Source: Colwellia piezophila ATCC BAA-637 (lineage in GTDB: Bacteria; Pseudomonadota; Gammaproteobacteria; Enterobacterales; Alteromonadaceae). Taken from it: a stretch of 64,000 bases of DNA. Shown here in pieces: positions 39,713-48,471 of this stretch. Under the pieces are notes generated by a model. The model made no database searches. It worked only from the letters and a program-made list of their open reading frames with translations, and was not told the DNA's origin. The DNA lies in assembly GCF_000378625.1 (NCBI RefSeq), contig NZ_KB905160.1:101552-165551 (forward strand), written 5' to 3'. Position 1 is the stretch's first letter. Every line of letters starts with the position of its first letter. The position numbers were made by a program, and so were the translations under genes.

Positions 39713-40702
39713 ATGAAATTAGCTACACTGAAAAATAATACCCGCGATGGTCAACTCGTTGTTGTTAACCGCGCTCTTGATAAAGCTGTCTTGGTAAGTG
39801 ATATCGCAGAAACGTTACAAGCAGCTCTCGACAATTGGACTGATATTTCACCTAAATTAGCAGAAGTTTATCAAGCGCTCAATAATAATGAGCTCACCGA
39901 CACTTTAACCTTTGAACAAGCAGAGTGTGAATCACCTTTACCTCGTGCTTATCAATGGGCTGATGGTAGTGCATATGTTAACCATGTTGAATTAGTACGC
40001 AAGGCAAGAAATGCTGAGATGCCAGCATCATTCTGGACTGAACCTTTAATGTACCAAGGTGGCTCAGACGCATTTATTGGCCCACGTGACGATATTTTGA
40101 TTGCCAGTGAAGAGTTTGGTATTGATTTCGAGTCAGAAGTTGCAGTGATCACGGATGATATCCCAATGGGTACATCCGCAGAGCAAGCCGCAAGTCATAT
40201 TAAGTTATTAATGTTAGTAAACGATGTGTCATTACGTAACCTGATACCGGGAGAATTAGCCAAAGGTTTTGGGTTTTTTGCCTCTAAGCCTTCAAGCGCA
40301 TTCTCACCCGTAGCCGTTACACCCGATGAGTTAGGTGACGCGTGGGATGGCAAGAAATTGCATTTACCGCTAACAACTCATTTAAATGAAAAATTATTTG
40401 GTCAGCCTAACTGTGGCGTTGATATGACCTTTGATTTTCCGACGATTGTTGCTCATGCGGCTAAAACTCGCCCATTATCAGCAGGCTGTGTTATTGGCTC
40501 AGGTACTATTTCAAACTATGATCGCTCTGCAGGCTCAAGCTGTTTAGCTGAAATCCGTATGTTAGAGATCATTGCCGATGGGAAAGCAAGTACACCGTTT
40601 ATGAGTTTTGGTGATACGGTTCGCATTGAAATGTTTGATAAAGAAGGCGCAAGTATTTTTGGTGCTATTGACCAAAAGGTTGTTGAATATAAAGCGCAGT
40701 AG
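39713..40702 (+). CDS. Fumarylacetoacetate hydrolase family protein
   Basis: Most likely cleaves fumarylacetoacetate to fumarate and acetoacetate, the last step of homogentisate-route tyrosine breakdown. The 329-residue protein has the FAH-fold segments DDILIASEEFGIDFESEVAVI with the metal-binding acidic residues, LVNDVSLRNLIPGELAKGFGFFASKPSSAF, and SAGCVIGSGTISN. It is a two-domain short form. Position beside phhAB-tyrR and before a maleylacetoacetate isomerase supports fumarylacetoacetase over other FAH-fold hydrolases. An aaaaggttt ribosome site precedes the ATG. Confidence 0.88.
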   Translation: MKLATLKNNTRDGQLVVVNRALDKAVLVSDIAETLQAALDNWTDISPKLAEVYQALNNNELTDTLTFEQAECESPLPRAYQWADGSAYVNHVELVRKARNAEMPASFWTEPLMYQGGSDAFIGPRDDILIASEEFGIDFESEVAVITDDIPMGTSAEQAASHIKLLMLVNDVSLRNLIPGELAKGFGFFASKPSSAFSPVAVTPDELGDAWDGKKLHLPLTTHLNEKLFGQPNCGVDMTFDFPTIVAHAAKTRPLSAGCVIGSGTISNYDRSAGSSCLAEIRMLEIIADGKASTPFMSFGDTVRIEMFDKEGASIFGAIDQKVVEYKAQ

Positions 40703-40706
40703 CTTT

Positions 40707-40725
40707 TAGCGGTAAGCCGCTTTTA
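40707..40725 (+). terminator. Weak hairpin after the fumarylacetoacetase gene
   Basis: AGCGG-taag-CCGCT followed by TTTT, five bases after the stop. The stem is short, and readthrough into the next gene is likely. Confidence 0.4.
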
Positions 40726-40751
40726 AATTCAGCGTTAAATAAATACTAATT

Positions 40752-40819
40752 AAATGCTAATTATCTACACTGAAGATAACTATAAGAGTTAACTTAGTCA
40801 GGTAATTAGCATTTTTTTT
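40752..40819 (+). terminator. Long-loop inverted repeat ending in a T run, before the isomerase gene
   Basis: AAATGCTAATTA (40752-40763) pairs with TAATTAGCATTT (40803-40814) across a 39-base loop and runs into T9. It may terminate or attenuate before the gene at 40849. Confidence 0.5.
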
Positions 40820-40848
40820 TACCGATAAAAATCCTATTAAGGAACAGT

Positions 40849-41487
40849 ATGAAACTTTATGGCTATTGGCGCTCTACGGCCGCGTATCGTGTGCGCATTG
40901 CTCTTCATTTAAAAAATATTCCCTTTGAATCGATCTCAGTACACCTTGTTAAAAATGGAGGGGAACAACATAGTCGCGACTATAGTGAGCTTAATCCTAA
41001 TCATTTAGTGCCGACGTTGGTAGATGGCGATTTCTCCTTAAATCAATCCTTAGCTATTATTGATTACCTAGACCAAGTCCATGTTGAACATGCCTTGTAC
41101 CCAAAAGAGTTACAAAGCAGGGCTAAAGTAAAGGCGCTAGCATTAGACATCGCCTGTGAGGTGCATCCCTTAAATAATTTAAGGGTTCAACAGTATTTAG
41201 CTAAATCATTACAAGTCAGTGATCAAGCGAAACAAGCCTGGGTTGAACATTGGATGACCATTGGCTTCAAGGCGGTTGAGCAGAAATTATCGTTGAGTGC
41301 AGGGCAGTTTTGTTTTGCCGACACGGTAACTGTTGCTGATATTTGTTTAGTGGCACAAGTGTATAATGCTCATCGCTTTAACGTTGAGATGATTGCTTAT
41401 CCATTAATCAACCAAGTCGTAGATAATTGTAATAAGTTGCCGGCTTTTATAAAGGCCTTACCTGAAAATCAACCTGATGCCCAGTAA
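40849..41487 (+). CDS. maiA: Maleylacetoacetate isomerase (zeta-class GST)
   Basis: Glutathione-dependent isomerase that turns maleylacetoacetate into fumarylacetoacetate, the substrate of the preceding gene product. The 212-residue protein starts MKLYGYWRSTAAYRVRIALH; the zeta GST motif with catalytic Ser/Thr is around residue 9. It also has the glutathione-site NQSLAIIDYLD and the C-terminal VADICLVAQVYNAHRF. An aaggaa ribosome site precedes the ATG. With phhAB, tyrR and the fumarylacetoacetase gene it forms an aromatic catabolism block; hpd and hmgA are not in the window. Confidence 0.93.
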   Translation: MKLYGYWRSTAAYRVRIALHLKNIPFESISVHLVKNGGEQHSRDYSELNPNHLVPTLVDGDFSLNQSLAIIDYLDQVHVEHALYPKELQSRAKVKALALDIACEVHPLNNLRVQQYLAKSLQVSDQAKQAWVEHWMTIGFKAVEQKLSLSAGQFCFADTVTVADICLVAQVYNAHRFNVEMIAYPLINQVVDNCNKLPAFIKALPENQPDAQ

Positions 41488-41695
41488 GTGAGTTCAGCTC
41501 AAGTGATTTCTATATGGGTGTATTAAATACAGCTACTAAAGTTAAATGCTATTTTGATTGAGCTGTATTTGAAAACCGATAAAACACACAAAAAAATGAA
41601 ATGAAACAATAAAATGTCTATGGATGGTTGCATCCATAGGCAAAACACGTTGCAATAATAGCGACGAAGAAATTAACCACATAATTGGGATAGCC

Positions 41696-42610
41696 ATGGA
41701 AAACTCAGAACCAACACAGCAAGTAGAGCAGGGCGAAAATGATAAGAATTCTGGACCTCTCATTATATTCATTGTTGCTTTTATTCTCGTAGCCGCTGCA
41801 TCGTGGCAGTTTCTCAGGGGGACAGAAGACACCAATGAAATTCTACAACAAGAGCCTGTGGTTGAAGCTACTGCCGTTGTTTTAGATGTTGCGGAAGGAA
41901 ATGATGATGCCTTAAATACAGAAATCGCACTTCTTCCTGTTGAAAACAGCGAAGTTACCGCGCCAGAGGACGTTATAGAGTCACCTAAAGCAATTGTATT
42001 ACCCGCATTAGATGAAAGTGATAGTTGGCTGCAAGAGAAGCTCCCTGAGTTAACATGGCGAAAAGAATTGCTTTCATTGTTAATCACCGAAGATATGATT
42101 CGCCGTTTTGTCGTTTTTACTGATAACTTTGCACAAGGCTTACTTGCTTATGAGCACAGTCCTTTTATTCAGCCTAAAGAGAAGTTTTCTATTGATGAGC
42201 AGTTAAACACAAGTGAGCCAAATGTTTGGCAATGGGATAGTGAAACAAGTAAACGTTTTGACCTATATGTCGATTTATTACGCTCTGTTGATAGCACTAC
42301 GTTAGTTAATCAATATGTTGAAATGAAACCATTAATAGATGAAGCCTATAGTGAATTAGGCTATGAAGATGATTTTACTTATACACTGCAAGATGCCATT
42401 ACCAGAGTGTTAGATATGGAACTGCCTAAATCCCCAATGGATGTAACGCGCACTAGTGTCATGTATAAATACCACGATGCTAAATTAGAGGCCTTAGATG
42501 ATAGTGACAAGCTTCTGCTACGAATAGGTAAAGAAAACCTATTGATTATTAAGTCCGTGTTATTAGACATTAATGAAAAACTGGTGAAAAAAGTAAATAG
42601 TAGCAATTAA
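41696..42610 (+). CDS. DUF3014-like membrane-anchored protein
   Basis: A 304-residue protein with a short polar N-terminus, one membrane segment (about residues 20-38, PLIIFIVAFILVAAASWQF), a Glu/Val-rich linker and a helical C-terminal domain. The C-terminal domain has RRFVVFTDNFAQG and VWQWDSETSKRFDLYVDLLRSVD, which I recognise as DUF3014-type. Function is unknown; the topology suggests a periplasmic domain. I choose the ATG at 41696 (MENSEPTQQ) because it follows gggata and leaves a normal signal-anchor. It is the last core gene before ffs. Confidence 0.78.
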   Translation: MENSEPTQQVEQGENDKNSGPLIIFIVAFILVAAASWQFLRGTEDTNEILQQEPVVEATAVVLDVAEGNDDALNTEIALLPVENSEVTAPEDVIESPKAIVLPALDESDSWLQEKLPELTWRKELLSLLITEDMIRRFVVFTDNFAQGLLAYEHSPFIQPKEKFSIDEQLNTSEPNVWQWDSETSKRFDLYVDLLRSVDSTTLVNQYVEMKPLIDEAYSELGYEDDFTYTLQDAITRVLDMELPKSPMDVTRTSVMYKYHDAKLEALDDSDKLLLRIGKENLLIIKSVLLDINEKLVKKVNSSN

Positions 42611-42664
42611 TCTTAGTAGTTAGCGTAAAAAACAATCAACCAGTAGCTTTTTGCAAACTTGTAC

Positions 42665-42693
42665 TTGCATCTGGCGGCACGATTAGCGATAAT
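42665..42693 (+). promoter_or_regulatory. Sigma-70 promoter of ffs
   Basis: TTGCAT (42665-42670) and GATAAT (42688-42693) are separated by 17 bases. The transcript would start near 42700, leaving a leader of about 33 bases to be trimmed. E. coli 4.5S RNA is likewise made with a 5' leader removed by RNase P. Confidence 0.75.
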
Positions 42694-42732
42694 TCGCGCC
42701 GCTTTAAGAGTTAATTCTTTTGAAGCCTCTAT

Positions 42733-42846
42733 GGTGACCCTTTCGGTCCCCTCGCAATGATACTCTGTGAACTCGGCCAGGTCCGGAAGGAAGCAACCGC
42801 AGCAGACGACTCATGTGCCGAGGTGTGGCTGATTGGGTTGCCACCA
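42733..42846 (+). ncRNA. ffs: Signal recognition particle RNA (4.5S), reconstituted copy
   Basis: Contains the universally conserved SRP domain IV core CAGGTCCGGAAGGAAGCA at 42778-42795 with its two internal loops and GGAA tetraloop, bound by Ffh. The 114-nt length equals the E. coli RNA. The ends pair (GGTG at 42733-42736 with CACC at 42842-42845). The 5' half aligns with E. coli ffs, including TACTCTG. It has its own promoter, so this is the expressed copy. Its 3' end touches the genomic island. Confidence 0.95.
42748..42833. repeat. Left copy of the 86-bp ffs direct repeat (attL-like)
   Basis: Identical to 52172-52257 except for one base (T at 42764, A in the other copy). The last 69 bases are perfectly shared, and sequences differ right after them. 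Confidence 0.9.
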
Positions 42847-42906
42847 ATCTTTTATAAATCAATGACTTACACCTAAATAAGCTTAGTTGCTACAATAGGT
42901 GCTACA

Positions 42907-43993
42907 ATGCAGTCAGCAAATATCCCTCATTTATACATCCGTAATGGCATTTATTACTATCGTAATAACAGCTATTGGAAGTCTTTACGTACCCGTTGTA
43001 AAAAAGAAGCCTTTAAACAGCTTGCTCATTTGCTATTCGGCACAGTGAGTGAGGTGGTCGATAAATCTCCCACCAAGGTGTCTTGTGATGCTGAAGCATC
43101 AAAGCCACAATCGTCTGCTGCGGTTGCTTCCTCCCCTAAGTTTGGTGTACTAATCAAAGCCTACCTAGATGAACATGGTCATAGGTGGTCGCTGCGGGAA
43201 TATACCCGTATTGAAAATCCCCTTAAGTTCTTACCTAAAAAAATCTCAATAAAGAAGCAGCTATTGCGGTTAAGCAATCACTGTTAAAAATCAAAACAAT
43301 ACCGACGTTCAATCGTTACCTTAAATACTTCAATTCTTTCTTTAGGTGGGTTATCGCTAACAATGTAGAAGTAATTATCAATCCCTTTGATGGTCTAAAA
43401 GTCATTGAAAAGAAAATATCACAAGCCAGTAAACGTAATGCCTATACCATTGACCAATTAGCTGAGTTATACAGCTTTGCCAATAAGTACGGTAATAAAA
43501 GCATAAAGTACTGGTTGATTCTCATTGGGCGTTATACGGGTGCTCGAATGAATGAAATCTGTCAGTTGAAACCAGAAGATATAACATCTGAGGCTATCCA
43601 TATCCGTGGTGATATTCTTAAAACAGATAATGCCAAACGTTCTATACCAATACACCTCGGCTTATCGAGTTAGGTCTTTTAGATTGGGCTGGACAATGTG
43701 CTAAAGAACGCTTATTCCACGAATGGAAGCCTATGAGGGGCTCTTATAGCCATGCAGGAAGTCGTTGGTTTAGTCGGAACAATCCTTTTAAATCAGGTGT
43801 TAAAGGGGAAAAGGCTATTGTTGATTTTCATTCACTGAGGCATACGGTTGCTACTGAATTAAAGTAAGGTGGAGTAGCAAGTCAATTCACTGCTCAGATA
43901 TTAGGTCATAGTAATGGAAATATTACTTACGATAGGTATGGTAAGTGCGTAAATATATCAATGTTGAAAGAAGCAATGTTATTTATTAAGTAA
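42907..43993 (+). pseudogene. Inactivated tyrosine recombinase (integrase) of the island
   Basis: Read across three frames it is a phage-type integrase. The N-terminus MQSANIPHLYIRNGIYYYRN is an integrase opening. A core-binding region covers about 43260-43440. The catalytic motifs are RYTGARMNEICQL (Arg I), HSLRHTVATEL (His-x-x-Arg) and LGHSNGNITYDRYGK (His, nucleophile Tyr). It is interrupted by a frameshift at the A7 run 43237-43243, a second frameshift near 43650-43660 and an in-frame TAA at 43865-43867. All catalytic residues are still readable, so decay is recent. Confidence 0.9.
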
Positions 43994-44003
43994 TGGCTGT
44001 TCT

Positions 44004-44025
44004 GTGCGCTATATAGTCTTTTCAG
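44004..44025. repeat. Short dispersed island repeat (copy A)
   Basis: GTGCGCTATATAG followed by a CTTTT-AGT block, also found at 50435-50456. The surrounding 43994-44193 holds no convincing gene. Confidence 0.6.
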
Positions 44026-44193
44026 TCTGAATAAACCTATAATCAGGGTGTTCAGATCATGTACCTATTTCATACGAATATTGTGCGCTTATTATCTTGA
44101 TGATTTCCGCTTTGCTTTCGATGAACCCTCAAAGTTACCACAGTACACAGCTATAGGTCAGCTACAAAACGGTTATTCAGTGTTAGTGCCACT

Positions 44194-44586
44194 TTATGAC
44201 AACTCTTGTTCTAACCAAGTAACTGCTGACTGAAATCCTAATTCTAATTCTAATTCTAAACCAGAAAATTGCCTTAAATTCAAATTATCTATTTTACGTG
44301 TATTGACCAATGCATTGGTCACCTGTTCGCAATATTGATTATAAGTAACAACAGCTATCGCCTTAATGCCAGATAATGAAGCGATGGTTAATTGCGCTTC
44401 AAAAGTATAAGTATACTTGTTAATTTTATTGATTAGTAAACCGAAATTTTTGTTGAAATGACATTTTAAACAATAATCAAATTCTTCAACCATTTCTAGG
44501 CTTATGATAATATTAGGATTAACCACTACTTCAGCTATGTTATCAGAAAGTAATGTAATGTAACCAAAACTTAATACGTGCTTCAT
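44194..44586 (-). CDS. SpoIIAA-like (STAS/SEC14-type) protein
   Basis: A 130-residue soluble protein with no signal peptide. The pattern FGLLINKINKYTYTFEAQLT, then GIKAIAVVTYN and a C-terminal AVTWLEQEL, resembles the small SpoIIAA-like proteins I recall from marine gammaproteobacteria. Their function is mostly unknown and they lack the phosphorylatable Ser context of true anti-anti-sigma factors. Near its end a 6-bp tandem repeat (aattct) encodes an unusual LELELEL run. It stands alone in the island with poor neighbours. Confidence 0.6.
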   Translation of the reverse strand: MKHVLSFGYITLLSDNIAEVVVNPNIIISLEMVEEFDYCLKCHFNKNFGLLINKINKYTYTFEAQLTIASLSGIKAIAVVTYNQYCEQVTNALVNTRKIDNLNLRQFSGLELELELGFQSAVTWLEQELS

Positions 44587-45044
44587 TTTTTTGTGAGCTC
44601 TTTTAATTTAAGTTATTAATAAACACATTAGAAATGTCATTTTATGTTGTATTATTCTTTAAATATGTTCTTTACGAACAAATAAAAGGAAAGCTGCTCA
44701 TAGAACTTAATTAAGCAGCTTTAAGGGAGGTGTTAATATCAATTTAAAATAATGAAAAAACTTTATACTGATATTAAAAAATCTACAAACTTTATAGGGA
44801 AGTTGACTGAATTATGGTTGTCTTTGGAATGTCTGTGCTATTTTTGTGATTCTGGAGCAGTTAAAAAGAAAAATTATAGTGTGTTAACGGTAGATGTTGA
44901 GCAAATAAATTATTAAAAAGTAATTGTTACATCTATAGCTGATATAGCTGATTTTTAGCACCTACATCCTTCCCATAGATAACAGCGACCATTTTATATC
45001 ATTTTTTAAATCTAGGAGATTATTTCTATGGTTCGATGTGAAAA
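44587..45044. other. Non-coding stretch in the island
   Basis: No gene recognised. It contains the left member of a weak direct repeat pair (44803-44872, similar to 46249-46317) that brackets the regulator gene. Confidence 0.45.
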
Positions 45045-46043
45045 TTATACGGGATTATTGTTTTTTATCGTCAGGAGATATTTTTTATATAATTTTGAAA
45101 AATGACCTATGTGCTTAAAGCCTACGGCACATGCAGTTTCCGTTAACGTGTTATGGACTTTGTTTTTAATAAAGTCATGCGCCTTTGCCAGCCTCGCTTT
45201 ACGAATAAATAGTGCTGCACTGACTCCACATTCTATTTTTATTTTTCGCTGTAATGTTGAGCGGCTCATGAATACATATTCTGCCAGAGCGTTTACGTCA
45301 AAGTTACTATCAGCCATGTTAGCAAGTACGAGATTTGTAACCTTGGTTATAAAGCTGATGTTAGTGTGTAGATTAGAGTGGTCTATCATGAATTGCATGC
45401 CTACGCTTTTTTGAAGAATCATCAATTTTGATAATTCATCTTCTGCTATTTTGCGAGCGGTAATTTCATATGCCGTTGCATATATGTCTCCTCCGTTGAC
45501 AAAGCAACGAGCGGTCCATTCTAGCCATTTATAAGAGCCATCTTTGCATACATAACGGTTTTGGAATCGTATAATTGGTAATCCCCTTGAAAGAGGCTCC
45601 ATGTTATTAAAAGTCGATTCTCTTTCATCCGGATGAACAAATTCAACAAAAGGTTGAGCAAGAAGTTCTTGTTCAGAAAATCCGAGTGTTTCTGTAAATG
45701 CAGGACTAATTTTCAGAAAATAACCCTCTGGTGAGGCAATGCAAACCATGTGAGTTGTTAAATTGAAAATGTTATCTAGATCATCTTGTCTATAATTTTT
45801 TTTATCAAGCTGGGCTTGTCCATTTTTACCACCATTAATACCTGTAAGGGGACAACTTAGTGATGATTTTTCTGTTAGTAAAAGTGCCTGCTCTAAGTTT
45901 TTCACTAAAGCAGTGATATTTATTTCACCCGCTAATTTTGGATTACTCTCCGTTAAAAGCTGTGCATGTGAAATAGCCTTGACTAGATAATTGCTAATAT
46001 CATGGCTTATAAGTTGGCTGTCGGGCGTGTCTTTCTTAATCAA
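45045..46043 (-). CDS. PAS-domain AraC-family transcriptional regulator
   Basis: A 332-residue protein with a helical N-terminal region (1-70) and a PAS S-box domain (about 88-200; FNLTTHMVCIASPEGYFLKI through the PAC motif DGSYKWLEWTARCF). A C-terminal AraC DNA-binding domain (about 230-325) has FMSRSTLQRKIK and AVGFKHIGHFSKLYKKYL. No response-regulator receiver domain is present. It probably senses a small ligand or redox state through PAS and controls unknown genes. It is isolated in the island with long non-coding flanks, and a weak direct repeat lies on both sides. Confidence 0.88.
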   Translation of the reverse strand: MIKKDTPDSQLISHDISNYLVKAISHAQLLTESNPKLAGEINITALVKNLEQALLLTEKSSLSCPLTGINGGKNGQAQLDKKNYRQDDLDNIFNLTTHMVCIASPEGYFLKISPAFTETLGFSEQELLAQPFVEFVHPDERESTFNNMEPLSRGLPIIRFQNRYVCKDGSYKWLEWTARCFVNGGDIYATAYEITARKIAEDELSKLMILQKSVGMQFMIDHSNLHTNISFITKVTNLVLANMADSNFDVNALAEYVFMSRSTLQRKIKIECGVSAALFIRKARLAKAHDFIKNKVHNTLTETACAVGFKHIGHFSKLYKKYLLTIKNNNPV

Positions 46044-47053
46044 TGTTATGCTTCCTTTTCTTGATATCCCAGTGAATTACCACCGAGAGTTCCCTATTAA
46101 AGCGTATTTAATTATGCCGTTAGCGCATTGCCTGTAAACACTTTAATCTCTCACATGGCGGTATAGCAATAATTTAAACCAAAATATTACGCCCAATTGA
46201 GGTTATTCAGATTACACAGATAGCGACAAAACTACGAATTATGAGATGGTGTTGACTAAATTATGCTTGGATTTGACACGTTTGTGCTGCTTATTGAGTC
46301 GGGATAAGTTAAAAATACAAAAATCAGGTGTAAAATTTAAAATTATATTGAATTTTTTTTAGGCTGTTGCGGATGTTGAGATTAATTCCTTCTTGATAAC
46401 ACAATGTGTACTGAAAAATCATAAGTACGAATAGGTGAACAGTCCGCTTTAGGATCAACAGTGACCAATAAACTCCTTCAAAATTTACCGTAGCTAAAGA
46501 CTTCTTTGTGGTAGCTTGTGACCTTAGAACAGTGAACAATGAACACTGGTAGCTTTGCCCACCCCAAAAGATAACGTCAAAAAGTGAGCGAAGAAGAAGT
46601 GATATTTCAAAATTGTGAGTGTTGTTCGAGGTCAACTTAACTCCAGTTAGTTGACTTAAGCATGTAGGCAGCTAACTTGATAAACATTGGCATAGCAGAC
46701 GTTCCAAAAATTGGTTTTGAGACTAATATCAAGATCAAAAAATCAAAATACAGTTATAGAACGAGAACAATATCTCTGACTGCTGCAAGGACATTAGGCT
46801 GCCAGTGGGCGTTCATCTAAGAACGCTAACTGATGCCACATAGACGACTTTAGGTAATAAAAAAACGTCTAAAAAGGACGGCTCAAGTCGGTAATCAGCT
46901 TACTAAAATAAATTTAATCTCCAGTTATATTGCAGTTAATAACAATAAGCAACACAACTGTTACAGTTTAATCCAAGCTTTTCTATACAATATATATTAT
47001 CGGAATTTTTAGTTGATATGTATATATCAGAAGCAACAAATGGATTTTTTATC
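46044..47053. other. About 1 kb of island DNA without a supported gene
   Basis: Contains repeat remnants (46249-46317 and 46511-46590) and no reading frame that looks like a real protein. A 103-codon minus-strand frame at 46324-46635 overlaps a dispersed repeat and is judged spurious. Confidence 0.5.
46511..46590. repeat. Dispersed island repeat, about 75 bp (copy 1)
   Basis: Aligns with 50366-50440: both contain GTGACCTTAG, ATGAACACTGG and TAACGTCAAAAA in the same order. Copy 1 has about 8 extra bases. Confidence 0.65.
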
Positions 47054-47503
47054 ATGAGTTTACATACAAGCTTTACTGATTTTACTTTTAATATTAAGGT
47101 AATTGAAAAACTAACTTTCGATGATTTTTATAATTTTAATAATTTTTTCCAAACAGCAAAAAGTATTGGAGCAGAGTTTGTAGTGGATTTGAACGATACC
47201 GTTCATATTGATGTTTCGGGATTGGGTATGCTGCTGCTTCTGCAAGAATACGTTACAAACTTAAAAGGAAGTGTTTCCTTAATCTTACCAAATCAAGCTA
47301 ATCAAGCTAATCAAGCTAACAATATGCTCAAAATAGCTAAATTCGATAAAACTTTTGTAATAAAGTCATCTAATGGCAAGGATAAGTCACTAATACAAAT
47401 AAGTGAGCCGTCCTCTGTCGTATCTAAGCGAGTTGTAGGAAAAGATATTTCGACTCTACCATCACACCGTTATTCGCTATTAGAAGACTATAAAGCGCAC
47501 TAA
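47054..47503 (+). CDS. STAS-domain protein
   Basis: A 149-residue soluble protein with a STAS (anti-sigma antagonist) fold at about residues 5-110. The strand-loop-helix segment EFVVDLNDTVHIDVSGLGML carries the D-x-S-G motif where such proteins are phosphorylated on Ser. Three perfect 9-bp repeats (47291-47317) encode NQA three times in a surface loop. I prefer the ATG at 47054 over the one at 47018 because the STAS start follows directly. No anti-sigma kinase or phosphatase gene is nearby. The target is unknown. Confidence 0.75.
   Translation: MSLHTSFTDFTFNIKVIEKLTFDDFYNFNNFFQTAKSIGAEFVVDLNDTVHIDVSGLGMLLLLQEYVTNLKGSVSLILPNQANQANQANNMLKIAKFDKTFVIKSSNGKDKSLIQISEPSSVVSKRVVGKDISTLPSHRYSLLEDYKAH
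47291..47317 (+). repeat. Three perfect 9-bp repeats in the STAS gene
   Basis: AATCAAGCT repeated three times in frame, encoding Asn-Gln-Ala units. Confidence 0.95.
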
Positions 47504-48212
47504 GTGATCATTAATAATTAGATGATGAACGAACGCTGTGCTGTCTTAGTTCACATTCAGGTTTAACGACTCATTGACAGAAGTCATTATCAAAAGACTC
47601 ATGTTTTTATCTATGAGGGAACGTCTGCTATCAGGAAGCCGTTAACATAGTCTAGTTGTTCAGCTATGTCCGCTGTAGATCAAAAAACTAAAGAATTTTC
47701 AGTCAAAATTATCAACCCCTTACTTCCGCAAAGTGGTAACAGTTGACGTTAGGAACTCAAAAACTAGCGTCTCTTTGTGGTAATAACGGAATATTATCCT
47801 GACGAAGTAGTTCCCGAGTAATTTGAATAAATGAATGGATTTAGCCCTATGTACCCTTTGATAATAAAGGGCTGTAGAGGGCTTTTTTCTTATGAATAAC
47901 CCAGTGTTCATTAAATCTAAAATGGTAGGAATTACCCATGAGCCGTAAGGAATAGCCCTATTTCTGCATGTTTACATAATAGTTAAAGTTTAGTGTCTTG
48001 TAGTCCTATATTAATGGTAACTGTAAAGCATCTTGCTTTACCCTGATTTTCATTTTTATCATAGAGTTAAATGCAAACTACTTTTAGTAGTTAGTTTTAA
48101 TGACCGCTTAGATAGGGTGAATGTTACAAAGCTGTAACAGCTTTTGGTGTTGTTTTCGAATAATATGTAAACATATTGAAGTTTATTTTTATTTGCATAC
48201 TCAAAGGGCGTT
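47504..48212. other. Island non-coding stretch
   Basis: About 700 bp with no supported protein gene. A 63-codon minus-strand frame at 47720-47911 has no family-like features and no ribosome site. Confidence 0.5.
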
Positions 48213-48290
48213 ATGAACAAAATTATTAGTATTACTATTTTAGCACTTATGTTATCTGCTTGTGGTGGAAGTGAATCAGTAGAGCTATAA
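48213..48290 (+). CDS. Tiny predicted lipoprotein (25 residues)
   Basis: MNKIISITILALMLSACGGS plus five residues. A complete lipoprotein signal peptide with lipobox LSAC is followed by only nine residues (CGGSESVEL) and a TAA. An aaaggg ribosome site lies about 6 bases before the ATG. After processing it would be a nine-residue lipopeptide. It could be a true micro-lipoprotein (lysis or entericidin-like) or the surviving N-terminus of a truncated lipoprotein gene. Too short for function prediction. Confidence 0.5.
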   Translation: MNKIISITILALMLSACGGSESVEL

Positions 48291-48471
48291 TTTTATAAAC
48301 GAATTCAACCCTCTAGTCTCCTTATTATTAAGGGGATGTTGAGGTGGAATTATTATGATTTTGTTATCGTGACTTAAATAGCAAATGTATTGTTGTATAG
48401 TTTTCAACTTTTCTTAACATATGCTGATCTTTTAATTTCTGACTATCAGTAATAACTTGGTGCAATCGAAT

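Noticed and set aside
44048..44233. 61-codon plus-strand frame after the integrase remnant
   Set aside because: Overlaps the end of the SpoIIAA-like gene on the other strand and shows no domain or ribosome site.
46324..46635. 103-codon minus-strand frame in the island
   Set aside because: Overlaps a dispersed repeat, has no ribosome site and no recognisable domain.
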